From Herpetosiphon llansteffanensis (GTDB lineage: Bacteria; Chloroflexota; Chloroflexia; Chloroflexales; Herpetosiphonaceae), in NCBI RefSeq assembly GCF_003205875.1, contig NZ_PUBZ01000022.1:1-64000 (forward strand): DNA of 64,000 nt, read 5' to 3'. The first letter of the stretch is position 1. Each line of letters begins with the position of its first letter. The notes below the pieces were generated by a model, which saw only the letters and a program-made list of their open reading frames with translations, had not been told where the DNA came from and did not search any database. This document shows, piece by piece, positions 44,087-52,346 of this stretch. The position numbers and the translations under genes are program-made.

Positions 44087-44916
44087 GTGCAATTTTTATC
44101 GAAAATCGGGTTGTGCATTATGAAGTTTTTGGCCGTGGTCAGCCAATTATCTTCTTGCATAGCTGGCTTGGCTCGTGGCGCTATTGGATGCCATCCATGG
44201 AGATGGTCTCGGATCGCTTTCGAACCTACGCGCTCGATTTTTGGGGGTTTGGCGATTCGGATCGCACGATTGGTACCTACAACATCGATGCCTATGTTGA
44301 GCAATTGTTGGCCTTTATGCGCGAATTGGGGATGGTTCGCACCAACCTCGTTGGCCATGGCCTTGGCGGCATGGTCGCAATTCGGGCAGCTGCGCAAGCT
44401 CCAAACAGTTTCATCAAGGTTATCACCTCCAATATGCCGGTCTATGGTGAGCCATTGAGCAGCTTGGTCAAGCCGAGCACGCTCTCGCGTTTGATGGGCA
44501 AGGCCAACCCAACCGAAACCTGGAACAAACTGCTCAAAAATATCAAAATCGATGATGATACCTATCGCGAAGTGCTGGAAGATACCAACGCCACCGCTGG
44601 CGAGGTCATTCAGCGGGTCTTTGATTCGGTGCTGGCTGCTGATTTGCGTTCAAGCCTTGAAACGCTCAAAACGCCAACCTTGGGCATTTATAGCGGCAAC
44701 GACCAAATTGTGGCCCGTGATCATGCCCAATTATTTGAAAATGCGGCGATTGAGCACCAAGTCTTGACCTTGGAAAACAGCACCCACTTTCCATTTTTGG
44801 AAATAAATTCGCAGTTCAATCGCTTGATTCTCGATTTCTTCACCAGTCGCGGCGCAAACACTGTCCAAATCAAGGAAGAGTGGCGGCGACGGATGAGCCA
44901 ATTCGAGTATTTGTAG
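44083..44916 (+). CDS. Alpha/beta-hydrolase-fold protein lacking the nucleophile serine
   Basis: A 277-residue protein of the alpha/beta hydrolase superfamily: oxyanion region FLHSWLGSWRYW (~24-35), LDFWGFGDSDR (~51-61), a nucleophile-elbow strand ending VGHGLGGM, an acid at D207 (YSGNDQIV) and H235 (STHFPFLE). At the elbow, residue 93 is Gly (GHGLGG) where hydrolases have Ser (GHSLGG); the codon is GGC. With acid and His present but no nucleophile, classical hydrolysis is not expected, and a binding or sensing role is inferred. It is translationally coupled to the receiver of the giant kinase. Confidence 0.88.
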   Translation: MSAIFIENRVVHYEVFGRGQPIIFLHSWLGSWRYWMPSMEMVSDRFRTYALDFWGFGDSDRTIGTYNIDAYVEQLLAFMRELGMVRTNLVGHGLGGMVAIRAAAQAPNSFIKVITSNMPVYGEPLSSLVKPSTLSRLMGKANPTETWNKLLKNIKIDDDTYREVLEDTNATAGEVIQRVFDSVLAADLRSSLETLKTPTLGIYSGNDQIVARDHAQLFENAAIEHQVLTLENSTHFPFLEINSQFNRLILDFFTSRGANTVQIKEEWRRRMSQFEYL

Positions 44917-44941
44917 GCGCTTAAAAACGATCATTCGTAGC

Positions 44942-44973
44942 AACCGTCACCACCCTGTGGTTGGCGGTTTTTC
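44942..44973 (+). terminator. Terminator of the signalling cluster
   Basis: AACCG and ACCAC (44942-44953) pair with GTGGT and CGGTT (44957-44969) with a small internal loop, followed by TTTTT. It stands about 25 bp after the last gene of the cluster. Confidence 0.75.
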
Positions 44974-45390
44974 TCTGTTTAAAGGCTGGGAAAAGAACAT
45001 AGAGCATAGAACATAGAACATATGGCGTTGGGGATCGGTTGTTAGGGATTGGGGATTAGGCTATGGGCTATTGGCTTTGGGCTATCGGAACAATAATCAA
45101 ACAAATCTGTGGCTAAAAAATGATTATTCGTGGAATTCGTGCAATTCGTGGCTAAGAGGATCAGGCTATTGGCTTTTGGCTATGGGTTGGCGAGAACCTA
45201 ATCCTAGAAACCTAGGCCAATCTGTGGCTAAAAACCTGCTTCTTACGCTTCGTGCTCTTCGTGGATCAAGCTTTAACGCAGAGGCGCAGAGACCATATGG
45301 CTATAGGCTCTGGGCTAGCGGAACAGTGACTGGAATTTCCAACAATCCCCGCTAGCCAAAAGCCAATAGCCAATCTAATGTAGGAAGATC
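44974..45390. repeat. Intergenic region with dispersed word repeats
   Basis: About 400 bases without a gene. They contain AGCATAGAACATAGAACATA, GGGATTGGGGATTAGG, repeated GCTATGGGCTATTGGCTTTGG-type words, and 45107-45153. That last stretch is an inverted, roughly 85% identical copy of 11257-11304. A second diverged unit (CTGTGGCTAAAAACCTGCTT...CTTCGTGGATC) follows at 45224-45275. AGGAAG before the ArsB gene is its ribosome site. Confidence 0.65.
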
Positions 45391-46650
45391 ATGCAACTGC
45401 TGCTTGGTGGAACAATTTTTGGGGCCACGCTCTTGGGCGTGATGGTTCGTCCGCGTCGGATTTCGGAAGCATGGGTCGCTTTACTTGGCGCACTGGCCAT
45501 GCTTTTGGTCGGCATTTTGCCGCTTAACGAGCTTGTGCCAACTTTGGCTCGTGAATGGAACGTCTATGGTTTTTTTGTGGGCTTGATGTTAATTGCCTTT
45601 TTTGCCGAGCAAGCAGGGGTATTTCAAGCATTGGCTTTGTATGCTGCGCGTTGGGCCAATGGCTCAGCCCAGCGTTTATATGTGGCAGTCTTTTTGGTTG
45701 GCACATTAATCACGGCGGTGCTTTCCAACGATGCGACGGCCTTGATTCTTACGCCAGTTGTTTGGACGTTGACCAGCCGTTTGCGCTTGCGGGCCTTGCC
45801 ATTTATGTTTGCCTGTACCTTTATCGCCGATACGGCCTCGGCCTTATTGCCAGTTTCCAACCCAATCAATATTCTAGTGCTGACCCGCTTTAATCGCGAG
45901 TTGATGGAATATTGGGCCTACTTGTTGGTGCCATCGCTCGTGTGCATTGGCTGGAATATTGGTTTATTTGCCTGGTTGTTTCGGCGCGATTTGCAGGGTA
46001 GCTATGATTTGGCGCTGCTTGATGATTTCACCATCGCCAACCCCAAACTGTATCGCGCAACCCTGCTTGGCTTAGCGTTAATTGCGATTGCCTATGTTGG
46101 TGGTTCGCTTTGGCAAGTACCATTGGCATTTGTGGCCTTGGCGGGCGCGGCGCTTTTGGCAGCGCTAAGCTGGTGGTTTGGCAGCTTCAAGCCCAAGCAA
46201 GCCTTGCACGAACTTTCGCCAGCCTTGTTTGGTTTTATTAGCGGTATGTTTTTGGTGGTGCGAGCAATCGAGCATTTGGGCTGGACTGAGCGCTTTGGTG
46301 CAAGTTTGTTGCAGGGCAGCAGCGCCAGCTTGGGCAACATTGCACGGGTGATTTTCGGCAGTGCGCTTGGCTCGAATATGATCAACAACGTGCCCATGAC
46401 CTTGGTGATGACCTCGACGCTTGAGCATTTGCCCAGCCAGCCTGCGCCAGCCTTGATCTATGGCACAATTTTCGGAGCCGACCTTGGCCCAAACTTAACG
46501 ATTGTTGGCTCGTTGGCAACCATGCTCTGGCTTGTCATTCTGCGGCGCAAAGGCATGGAAATTAGCGCTAAAGAATATTTAAAATTGGGCTTGCTCTTTG
46601 TGCTACCATCATTATTAATTGGAACGTTTTGGATGTGGCTCATGGCATGA
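45391..46650 (+). CDS. ArsB/NhaD-type ion permease (putative arsenite efflux)
   Basis: A 419-residue integral membrane protein of the ion transporter superfamily, with about 11-12 membrane helices. Family signatures are VGTLITAVLSNDATALILTPVVW (~107-129), SALLPVSNPINILV (~148-161) and the second-half match GSALGSNMINNVPMTLVMTS with IFGADLGPNLTIVGSLATMLWL (~360-381). Repeats of the N-D/N-N-P type in both halves fit the inverted-repeat fold. ArsB proteins export arsenite, but this superfamily also carries other anions, and no arsR or arsC is adjacent, so the substrate is inferred. The stop overlaps the next gene as ATGA. Confidence 0.85.
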   Translation: MQLLLGGTIFGATLLGVMVRPRRISEAWVALLGALAMLLVGILPLNELVPTLAREWNVYGFFVGLMLIAFFAEQAGVFQALALYAARWANGSAQRLYVAVFLVGTLITAVLSNDATALILTPVVWTLTSRLRLRALPFMFACTFIADTASALLPVSNPINILVLTRFNRELMEYWAYLLVPSLVCIGWNIGLFAWLFRRDLQGSYDLALLDDFTIANPKLYRATLLGLALIAIAYVGGSLWQVPLAFVALAGAALLAALSWWFGSFKPKQALHELSPALFGFISGMFLVVRAIEHLGWTERFGASLLQGSSASLGNIARVIFGSALGSNMINNVPMTLVMTSTLEHLPSQPAPALIYGTIFGADLGPNLTIVGSLATMLWLVILRRKGMEISAKEYLKLGLLFVLPSLLIGTFWMWLMA

Positions 46651-47156
46651 ATTATTACTTCTTTGACCAATTAAGCAGCTGGTTGGCGCAGCATGGCTAT
46701 GAATACAGCTGCCCAATGCAACACAACCCCCAAGCAGCCGATGTGCATGTGCGTTGGGTTGAGGCCCTGCCATTGATTGGCAAAGTGACCAGCGATCTCG
46801 CATTTTGGGATTTTGATCGGCTGGCGATTCCGCTGGAACAGCAAGCCTATGTTTTAGAGCAGGCGAATCTTGCGCAATTAACGGTCGTCGAGGCCAAATT
46901 TCCGCCTAAGCGCTTGCTGCGGTTGCATATTCCCAATGCAATGACGATTGCGGTCAGTGCCCGTGCATTTAGCGCCGAATGCATGACGTTGGTGCAATTG
47001 CCATTTTCAACTTGGAGCAATGGCTATTATCGCTCGATGGTTTTGCTCAATCCACGCAGCTATAGCAGCGTGCAGCAAGTGGTTTGGCCTGGTTCAAGGC
47101 TGCCATCAAAGCCAGCAATTAAGTTTATCAAAACAATGCTCAATAGTTTAACGTAG
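46647..47156 (+). CDS. Hypothetical protein coupled to the ArsB-type permease
   Basis: A 169-residue soluble protein starting at an ATG that overlaps the permease stop (ATGA). It begins MNYYFFDQLSSWLAQHGYEY and is rich in Trp, Phe and Tyr. It has no signal, no membrane helix and no recognised motif. Two separated cysteines (YSCPMQ, SAECMT) do not form a metal site. Tight coupling suggests it works with the permease or at least in the same condition. Confidence 0.65.
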   Translation: MNYYFFDQLSSWLAQHGYEYSCPMQHNPQAADVHVRWVEALPLIGKVTSDLAFWDFDRLAIPLEQQAYVLEQANLAQLTVVEAKFPPKRLLRLHIPNAMTIAVSARAFSAECMTLVQLPFSTWSNGYYRSMVLLNPRSYSSVQQVVWPGSRLPSKPAIKFIKTMLNSLT

Positions 47157-47170
47157 TTCATGAGGTATCT

Positions 47171-48004
47171 ATGCAAACGGTTGAATTATCCGATGCAACG
47201 GGTTTTTTAGAACGCTATGCTGATGTATCGATTGCTGGCCTTTTGCCACGCCACGTTGATGTTTGGCTGCCTGCCAACTACCATAGCTCCGCTGAAACGT
47301 TTCCCGTGATTTATATGCACGACGGCCAGAACTTGTTTGACCCTGCGCTGGCCTACATCGGGATTGATATGGGCGTTGATGAGGCGATTGAAAATCTGAT
47401 TGCCAGCCAAACGATTAATGGCGCGATTGTGGTTGGCATTTGGAATAGCGAGCAGCGGATTCGCGATTATCTGCCAGCTAAGCCGTTTTATGCCAGCAGC
47501 AAAGCGATGCAAGCTCAATTTGTGGCTGCGGTTGGCGGCGAGCCACTTTCCGACCAGTATTTGGCGTGGATTGTGAACGAACTTAAGCCGCAAATTGATG
47601 CGACCTATCGCACTGACCCTGAGCCTGAACACACCAGCATTATGGGGGCAAGCATGGGCGGCTTGATCTCGCTCTATGCCTTGGTGCAATATCCTGAGGT
47701 TTTTGGCAATGCTGGCTGCCTTTCAACCCACTGGCCAATTGGAGCTAGCCCACTAGTTGCGTGGTTTGGCAAGCGCTTGCCCGAGCCAGGCGAGCATCGC
47801 ATCTATTTTGATTTTGGCACCGAAGATCTTGATGCAGAATACGAGCCATTTCAACGCGAGATGGATGCCTTTATGCACGCGGCGGGCTATCGCCAAGGCG
47901 ACGATTGGCTGACCAAAAAATTTATTGGGGCTGGCCACTCCGAGCAAGCGTGGCGCGAACGAATCGATTTACCATTGGCCTTTGTATTAGGAGCTAGCGT
48001 GTGA
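47171..48004 (+). CDS. Putative esterase (enterochelin-esterase / esterase D family)
   Basis: A 277-residue alpha/beta hydrolase of the 'putative esterase' family. Features are the N-terminal LPRHVDVWLPANYHSSAETFPVIYMHDGQNLFDP (DGQN is typical), the nucleophile Ser in IMGASMGGLISLYALVQYP (GxSxG intact, ~159-163), a probable acid in YFDFGTEDLD and the catalytic His in FIGAGHSEQAWRER. No signal peptide is seen, so it is cytoplasmic. GAGG precedes the ATG. Its stop overlaps the glycosyltransferase start as GTGA. The substrate ester is unknown; trilactone siderophores and acyl-glucans are family precedents. Confidence 0.85.
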   Translation: MQTVELSDATGFLERYADVSIAGLLPRHVDVWLPANYHSSAETFPVIYMHDGQNLFDPALAYIGIDMGVDEAIENLIASQTINGAIVVGIWNSEQRIRDYLPAKPFYASSKAMQAQFVAAVGGEPLSDQYLAWIVNELKPQIDATYRTDPEPEHTSIMGASMGGLISLYALVQYPEVFGNAGCLSTHWPIGASPLVAWFGKRLPEPGEHRIYFDFGTEDLDAEYEPFQREMDAFMHAAGYRQGDDWLTKKFIGAGHSEQAWRERIDLPLAFVLGASV

Positions 48005-49266
48005 GAATATTAATCATCGCGTTGGGCACGCGCGGCGATGTGCAGCCCATGGTTGCCTTGGGCTTGGCGTTGCAACAGCGCGGGCATCCGGTGACGCTCT
48101 TGGTCAGCAGTAATTTTCAGGCGTGGGTCGAATCGTTTGGCTTGCAGGTGGCAATCGCTCGGGTCGATATTCAGCAACTTATGCTGAGCGATCAAGGCAA
48201 CGATTGGGTTCAGCATGGCGCGAATCCATTCAAGCAAATGCAAGCCATGCGCCGCTTGTTGGCGCAACATGCGCTGACGATGATTGAAGATGCATGGCAG
48301 GCGGCCCAGCATTGCGATGTGTTAATTAGCAGTTTTACCTCGGATACCTTTGCGGTCACAATTGCCGAAGTTTTGGGCTTGGTACATATTAGTGCGCCGT
48401 TGCAACCAGCCATGTTGGCGACCCGTTCTGGGCCTGCTAGCGCTGCCGCTCTCTTGGAAAACCATGATAGCTGGCTTAATTATTGGTTTGGACGCTTGGT
48501 GATTGAGTTGTTTCCATGGCAAATTGTCGGCAAATTTCTGAATCAATTTCGTCAGCAACAACTCAAATTGCCAGCCCAAACCAGCGCCGAATATTTGCAA
48601 CGTTTGCGTAAAACCACAATTATTCAGGGTTTTAGCCCAGCGATTATTCCGCATCCCAACGATTGGCCCGCCAATATTCAAACGGTGGGCTTTTGGCGCT
48701 TGCCGCCCGATGAAACATGGCCCATGCCAGCTGAGCTTGAGCAATTTTTGGCAGCTGGGCCAACGCCAATCTACATTGGATTTGGCAGCATGACGGGAGC
48801 CAACCCCGATGCATTTAGCGCACTGTTACTCAAGGCAGTGGCGCATAGCGGGCAGCGGGCAATTATCCAAGCTGGCTGGGCGGGCTTGGGCCAAATCGAG
48901 CTACCAAAAACTGTTTTTCGAATTGGCGCTGCACCGCATGAAATACTTTTTCGCCATGTTAAAGCTGCGGTGCATCATGGCGGGGCGGGCACAACCTGCG
49001 CCAGCCTTGCAGCTGGTTTGCCAACGGTAATTGTGCCGCATTTGGGCGACCAACTGCGTTGGGGCCAGCGGATTGAGCAACTGGGCCTAGGGCCAAAAGC
49101 TATTCCGCGCAACAAACTAACGGCAGAGAACTTGGCATGGGCGATTGCGCAAGCAGCAAATACACCGAGTATGCAGCAAAAAGCCCAGACCATGGCCAAA
49201 ACCCTGCAAGCAGAGCAAGGGATTAATCGGGCGGTCGAGATTATCGAGCAGCGTATGCAAGCCTAA
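48001..49266 (+). CDS. GT1-family glycosyltransferase (UGT/MGT-like)
   Basis: A 421-residue GT-B enzyme. The N-terminal domain has IIALGTRGDVQPMVALGLALQQRGHPVTLL (~4-33), typical of lipid- and macrolide-type glycosyltransferases. The C-terminal donor-binding motif is PIYIGFGSM (~256-264), then VHHGGAGTTCASLAAGLPTVIVPHLGDQLRWGQRI (~324-358). It uses a nucleotide sugar to modify a lipid, terpenoid or small secondary metabolite. It starts at a GTG overlapping the esterase stop (GTGA), so the pair may make and trim the same glycoside or ester. Confidence 0.88.
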   Translation: MRILIIALGTRGDVQPMVALGLALQQRGHPVTLLVSSNFQAWVESFGLQVAIARVDIQQLMLSDQGNDWVQHGANPFKQMQAMRRLLAQHALTMIEDAWQAAQHCDVLISSFTSDTFAVTIAEVLGLVHISAPLQPAMLATRSGPASAAALLENHDSWLNYWFGRLVIELFPWQIVGKFLNQFRQQQLKLPAQTSAEYLQRLRKTTIIQGFSPAIIPHPNDWPANIQTVGFWRLPPDETWPMPAELEQFLAAGPTPIYIGFGSMTGANPDAFSALLLKAVAHSGQRAIIQAGWAGLGQIELPKTVFRIGAAPHEILFRHVKAAVHHGGAGTTCASLAAGLPTVIVPHLGDQLRWGQRIEQLGLGPKAIPRNKLTAENLAWAIAQAANTPSMQQKAQTMAKTLQAEQGINRAVEIIEQRMQA

Positions 49267-49310
49267 AATAACGAGTTGTTGGTCTTTGGCGATGCAATGA
49301 GGGATGATTA

Positions 49311-50048
49311 ATGCGCTATTTCTCGCAACAAAAACTTGATCAACTGCTTGACGCTCATGCCGAATGGTTGCAAGAACAGCTTGGCGAAGCCATGACCTTA
49401 CGCAATTGCGATCTCCGGGGCATGGATTTGCGTGGGCGTTCGTTGATGCGCATGCAGTTTGAAAATGTGATTTTGGCAGGCTGTGATTTGCGCGGTTGTA
49501 ATTTTTTTGGTGCAAGGCTGCAACAGGTCGATTTGCAAGCAGCTAATTTGGCTAAAGCATGTTTTGAGTCGAGCTTTTGCAAGCAAATTGATGCACGCCA
49601 AAGCAATTGGCAGCAGGCTAATCTGATTAGTGCAATTATTAAAATGAGCGATTTTAGCCAAGCCAACCTTGCTTATGCCGACCTCAACAAAACAGATGTC
49701 GAAACCAGTGTCTTCGATCAAGCAATTTTTAGGTATATCAATGGCATTCGGCTGAATATTGGTCGCAGTTCGCTCCGTCATGTACAGTTTGACCATGCCA
49801 TCCTTGATTTTGCAACGTTCTATAACAGCGATTTGCGCGGCGCAAACTTGAACGCAGCACGTTTACGCAAGCTCAAAAGTTTTGAAAATCTGGCGGTTGC
49901 TGGCTTGCAAGCCAAAGATGTGGTGGTTGAAGCTGGGCGATTTGCTGGCTGGTTTGATGCCAGCCCTGAAGCCGATGGCAGCCAACGTCACGATGCAGAT
50001 TGGTTGTTGGAATTTTTGGCAAATAGTGGCGAAGTCTATGCCCAATAA
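49311..50048 (+). CDS. Pentapeptide-repeat protein
   Basis: A 245-residue protein with A(D/N)LXX-type repeats from about residue 30 to 190 (CDLRGMDLRGRSLMR, CDLRGCNFFGARLQQVDLQAANLAKACF, ADLNKTDVETSVFDQAIF, SDLRGANLNAARLR). These should form a right-handed quadrilateral beta-helix. The last ~55 residues are non-repetitive and acidic. No signal peptide is seen. Family members include gyrase-protecting DNA mimics and many of unknown role; charge alone does not decide here. Confidence 0.88.
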   Translation: MRYFSQQKLDQLLDAHAEWLQEQLGEAMTLRNCDLRGMDLRGRSLMRMQFENVILAGCDLRGCNFFGARLQQVDLQAANLAKACFESSFCKQIDARQSNWQQANLISAIIKMSDFSQANLAYADLNKTDVETSVFDQAIFRYINGIRLNIGRSSLRHVQFDHAILDFATFYNSDLRGANLNAARLRKLKSFENLAVAGLQAKDVVVEAGRFAGWFDASPEADGSQRHDADWLLEFLANSGEVYAQ

Positions 50049-50120
50049 TGGTTAAGCGTACTCGATCATTAATACTGCTTTAGAAAGTAGTTGTGCAGAC
50101 CGTCCGTTTAAGCACGATTC

Positions 50121-50154
50121 AAGCCCCGTGATGATTTGATCATGGGGCTTTTGG
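50121..50154 (+). terminator. Intrinsic terminator
   Basis: AAGCCCCGTGAT (50121-50132) pairs with ATCATGGGGCTT (50139-50150, one G-T wobble), followed by TTGG. The two final T's of the stem add to a short T tract. It lies about 70 bp after the pentapeptide gene. Confidence 0.7.
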
Positions 50155-50412
50155 TTGCTGCATGGTCTTGTTCTTGCAACAGTTTTAGCAGCCTCATTGG
50201 GCTACGATCAAGCAAATTTGACTAATCTACCAATAAAACTTAACAATAACTAACTAGCTAGGTGCTAGATTCGGACTTTTTATTAATAAAGATCTTGACG
50301 TAAGTCTGTTTTTATACGATGATACTGCTACATTTCGGTTTTTTACCCCACATTTGGTCATCGAGAGTAAGAATATTCCAGGGGTTGAAGCGCACTTTTA
50401 AGGAGTATTGGC
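50155..50412 (+). other. AT-rich leader of the WXG100 locus
   Basis: About 260 bases without a gene. Visible are a TTGACG (50295-50300) with poorly spaced candidate -10 boxes (TACGAT 14 bp on, GATACT 20 bp on), a CTAGCTAGGTGCTAG inverted element near 50260-50274 and AAGGAG before the next ATG. The promoter is uncertain. Confidence 0.4.
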
Positions 50413-51687
50413 ATGGGAGCTGAAATCGTTCAAGCTCAGTATGACCAACTCACTCAAGTTGCAAGTCGGTTTGGCAAGCAATCGGAGGTAGTTGATCAGA
50501 TCAACAGCCAGATTCGTCAGAGCTATGATAGCTTAGCAAATGGCGGATGGATGGGTGATGCGGCCAAGGCATTTTTTAACGAGATGCAGTCGGAAATCTT
50601 TCCCGTTATGCAACGTCTAACCAGTGTATTGCGGGAAGCCCAAACTGTGACCCAACAAATTAGCAGCGTGTTTCAGCAAGCTGAACAAGAAGCTTCTAAG
50701 GTCATGACGTTTGACAAAGGTGGCGCGAGTGCAGGCAATGGCTCGTCGTCGTTCAGCGCTGCGGCGCAAGGCTTTGCAGCAGGCTCGGCGGCTGGCAACC
50801 AATTGCCACCACCACGGATGTACATTGTCAATGGGATTAATGCGACCGAGGCTGATGGTACGCCAGGTGGTGGCCCGCAAGAACTGGCCCGTTTGTTAGC
50901 CGCCAACGGCTACGATCCAAGCCAAGTTAAGGCGATGCCCGCTATCTACAACACCAACTATGTGACCGATCTGAAAGGAACCGACCTCAAAGGGACCAAT
51001 CATGGTGGGTTATTGTCGCCAGTTGATTGGCTGACTGGTTTGGGTGCTGGGGCTGTCAACAAAGTTACCGGTGCAGGTGCAGGCCTAATCAACGGTGGCT
51101 CGCAACTGTTCAATACGGTTGTTGGGGTTAGCGAAGTTGTGCAAGAGTATACGATGCAAGACCAAGGCAAGTATACCCAAGAAAGCTACAACTTTATCAA
51201 ACAAGACCTTGCGCGCAACCCATTGTTGCCTGGTCAGTCGGTAATGCTGCTTGGACATAGCGGCGGCGGTGCGGTTGTCAGCAATCTTGCGCCGATGCTC
51301 GAAAACAACATGGGCGTTGATGTTTCCGGGGTGGTTACAATGGGGTCGCCAGTGGCGAACGCTGATCGGGCAATGCAACATGCCAAGTTCCTCAGCATTA
51401 GCGACAAAGGCGATTACATTGGCCAACCATGGATTCGCTCCGACGAAGGCCGCAATTTCATCACGCCCGGCTTGATGACTGGCATTCTCGCGCCCAAGTC
51501 GTTGCCATTAGTTGTGCCTAGCGTGCTCGGTGCCGATCGTGGCTTCCGTGATCCTGGGATTAACTACTTTACGACCAATGCTAATGCGGGCAACCCAATT
51601 AGCAATCACAACTCCTATTGGACAAGCAACGATGTGGTTAGCATCATTAAAAATAGCTATCCCGAAGTTGCACCATATCTGAAATAA
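50413..51687 (+). CDS. WXG100-domain / alpha-beta-hydrolase (lipase-like) fusion, putative secreted effector
   Basis: A 424-residue protein. The first ~95 residues form a WXG100/ESAT-6-type helical hairpin (YDQLTQVASRFGKQSEVVDQI, W46-M-G48 in NGGWMGDAAKAFF, EMQSEIFPVMQRL). A Gly/Ser/Ala linker (~98-130) leads to an alpha/beta hydrolase region: RMYIVNGINATEADGT, the nucleophile elbow LLGHSGGGAVVSN with S283, and a candidate His at residue 399 (ISNHNSYW). There is no Sec signal, as expected for WXG100-led substrates of type VII-like secretion. AAGGAG precedes the ATG. Fusion of an export domain to a hydrolase suggests a secreted lipase/esterase toxin or enzyme. No EccC/EssC ATPase is in the window. 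Confidence 0.8.
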   Translation: MGAEIVQAQYDQLTQVASRFGKQSEVVDQINSQIRQSYDSLANGGWMGDAAKAFFNEMQSEIFPVMQRLTSVLREAQTVTQQISSVFQQAEQEASKVMTFDKGGASAGNGSSSFSAAAQGFAAGSAAGNQLPPPRMYIVNGINATEADGTPGGGPQELARLLAANGYDPSQVKAMPAIYNTNYVTDLKGTDLKGTNHGGLLSPVDWLTGLGAGAVNKVTGAGAGLINGGSQLFNTVVGVSEVVQEYTMQDQGKYTQESYNFIKQDLARNPLLPGQSVMLLGHSGGGAVVSNLAPMLENNMGVDVSGVVTMGSPVANADRAMQHAKFLSISDKGDYIGQPWIRSDEGRNFITPGLMTGILAPKSLPLVVPSVLGADRGFRDPGINYFTTNANAGNPISNHNSYWTSNDVVSIIKNSYPEVAPYLK

Positions 51688-51690
51688 CCC

Positions 51691-52335
51691 ATGAATCTTG
51701 TGTACAGAGTATGGTGGAGGATGCTTGCAATGGGTTTGTTGGCATCACTCTTTGGATGTGGATCAAGTGCTGTTCCCGAGGCCGTGCGTAGCGGCCTCGA
51801 CGAACAGTCGATTCAGACAATTGGCACGTTGGATATCAGCCCGTGGTTGGGTGACAACCCACGGTATCGTCGTTTAAGCTTAATTCAGGCTCAAACCCAA
51901 GCAGGCCAGCCCACAACCGTGGCCTATCTTGAGCCACATGCAGGCGCAGCAGTGTTTTCGCTACCCTTGAGTCGCCAATTTCCCGACGCGCCTTTGCAAA
52001 CGGCTTTATTCGAAATTGATGGTTATCGGCTGATCGTGGGCTTAGTCGATGCAGAGATTAATGGCGAACTCACCACGATCGAATTTGAACGGGAAGAACC
52101 AAATCAAGCCAACTGGTTAGAGGCATTAAAAGTTAGTAATCTCAATCAGCGTTCATTTGTAATTCCCATCGCCCCGAATGAACAAGCGCAATGGTCAACG
52201 ATCCAACGGATTGCGGTAAACACTCGTGAATCGCGCCAGCGTGGAGTCGATGATCGCAATGCTTCGGGCCACGCATGGGAACAGCAATATTCCAATCCTA
52301 TTGCAATTGACAGTACCTTTGCGGTTGTACCGTAG
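51691..52335 (+). CDS. Lipoprotein, possible immunity or partner protein of the WXG100 hydrolase
   Basis: A 214-residue protein starting three bases after the hydrolase stop. The signal segment (MLAMGLLASLFGC) has the lipobox LFGC with Cys about residue 23. The mature part is soluble and acidic with no recognised domain (LDISPWLGDNPRYRRL, TTIEFEREEPNQANW). Tight linkage to a putative secreted lipase is the arrangement seen for membrane immunity lipoproteins, but this is inference from position only. Confidence 0.7.
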   Translation: MNLVYRVWWRMLAMGLLASLFGCGSSAVPEAVRSGLDEQSIQTIGTLDISPWLGDNPRYRRLSLIQAQTQAGQPTTVAYLEPHAGAAVFSLPLSRQFPDAPLQTALFEIDGYRLIVGLVDAEINGELTTIEFEREEPNQANWLEALKVSNLNQRSFVIPIAPNEQAQWSTIQRIAVNTRESRQRGVDDRNASGHAWEQQYSNPIAIDSTFAVVP

Positions 52336-52346
52336 GAGATTAGGGC

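Noticed and set aside
50295..50326. Sigma-70 promoter of the WXG100 operon
   Set aside because: TTGACG is good, but the candidate -10 boxes are at 14 or 20 bp spacing, so I do not call it a promoter.
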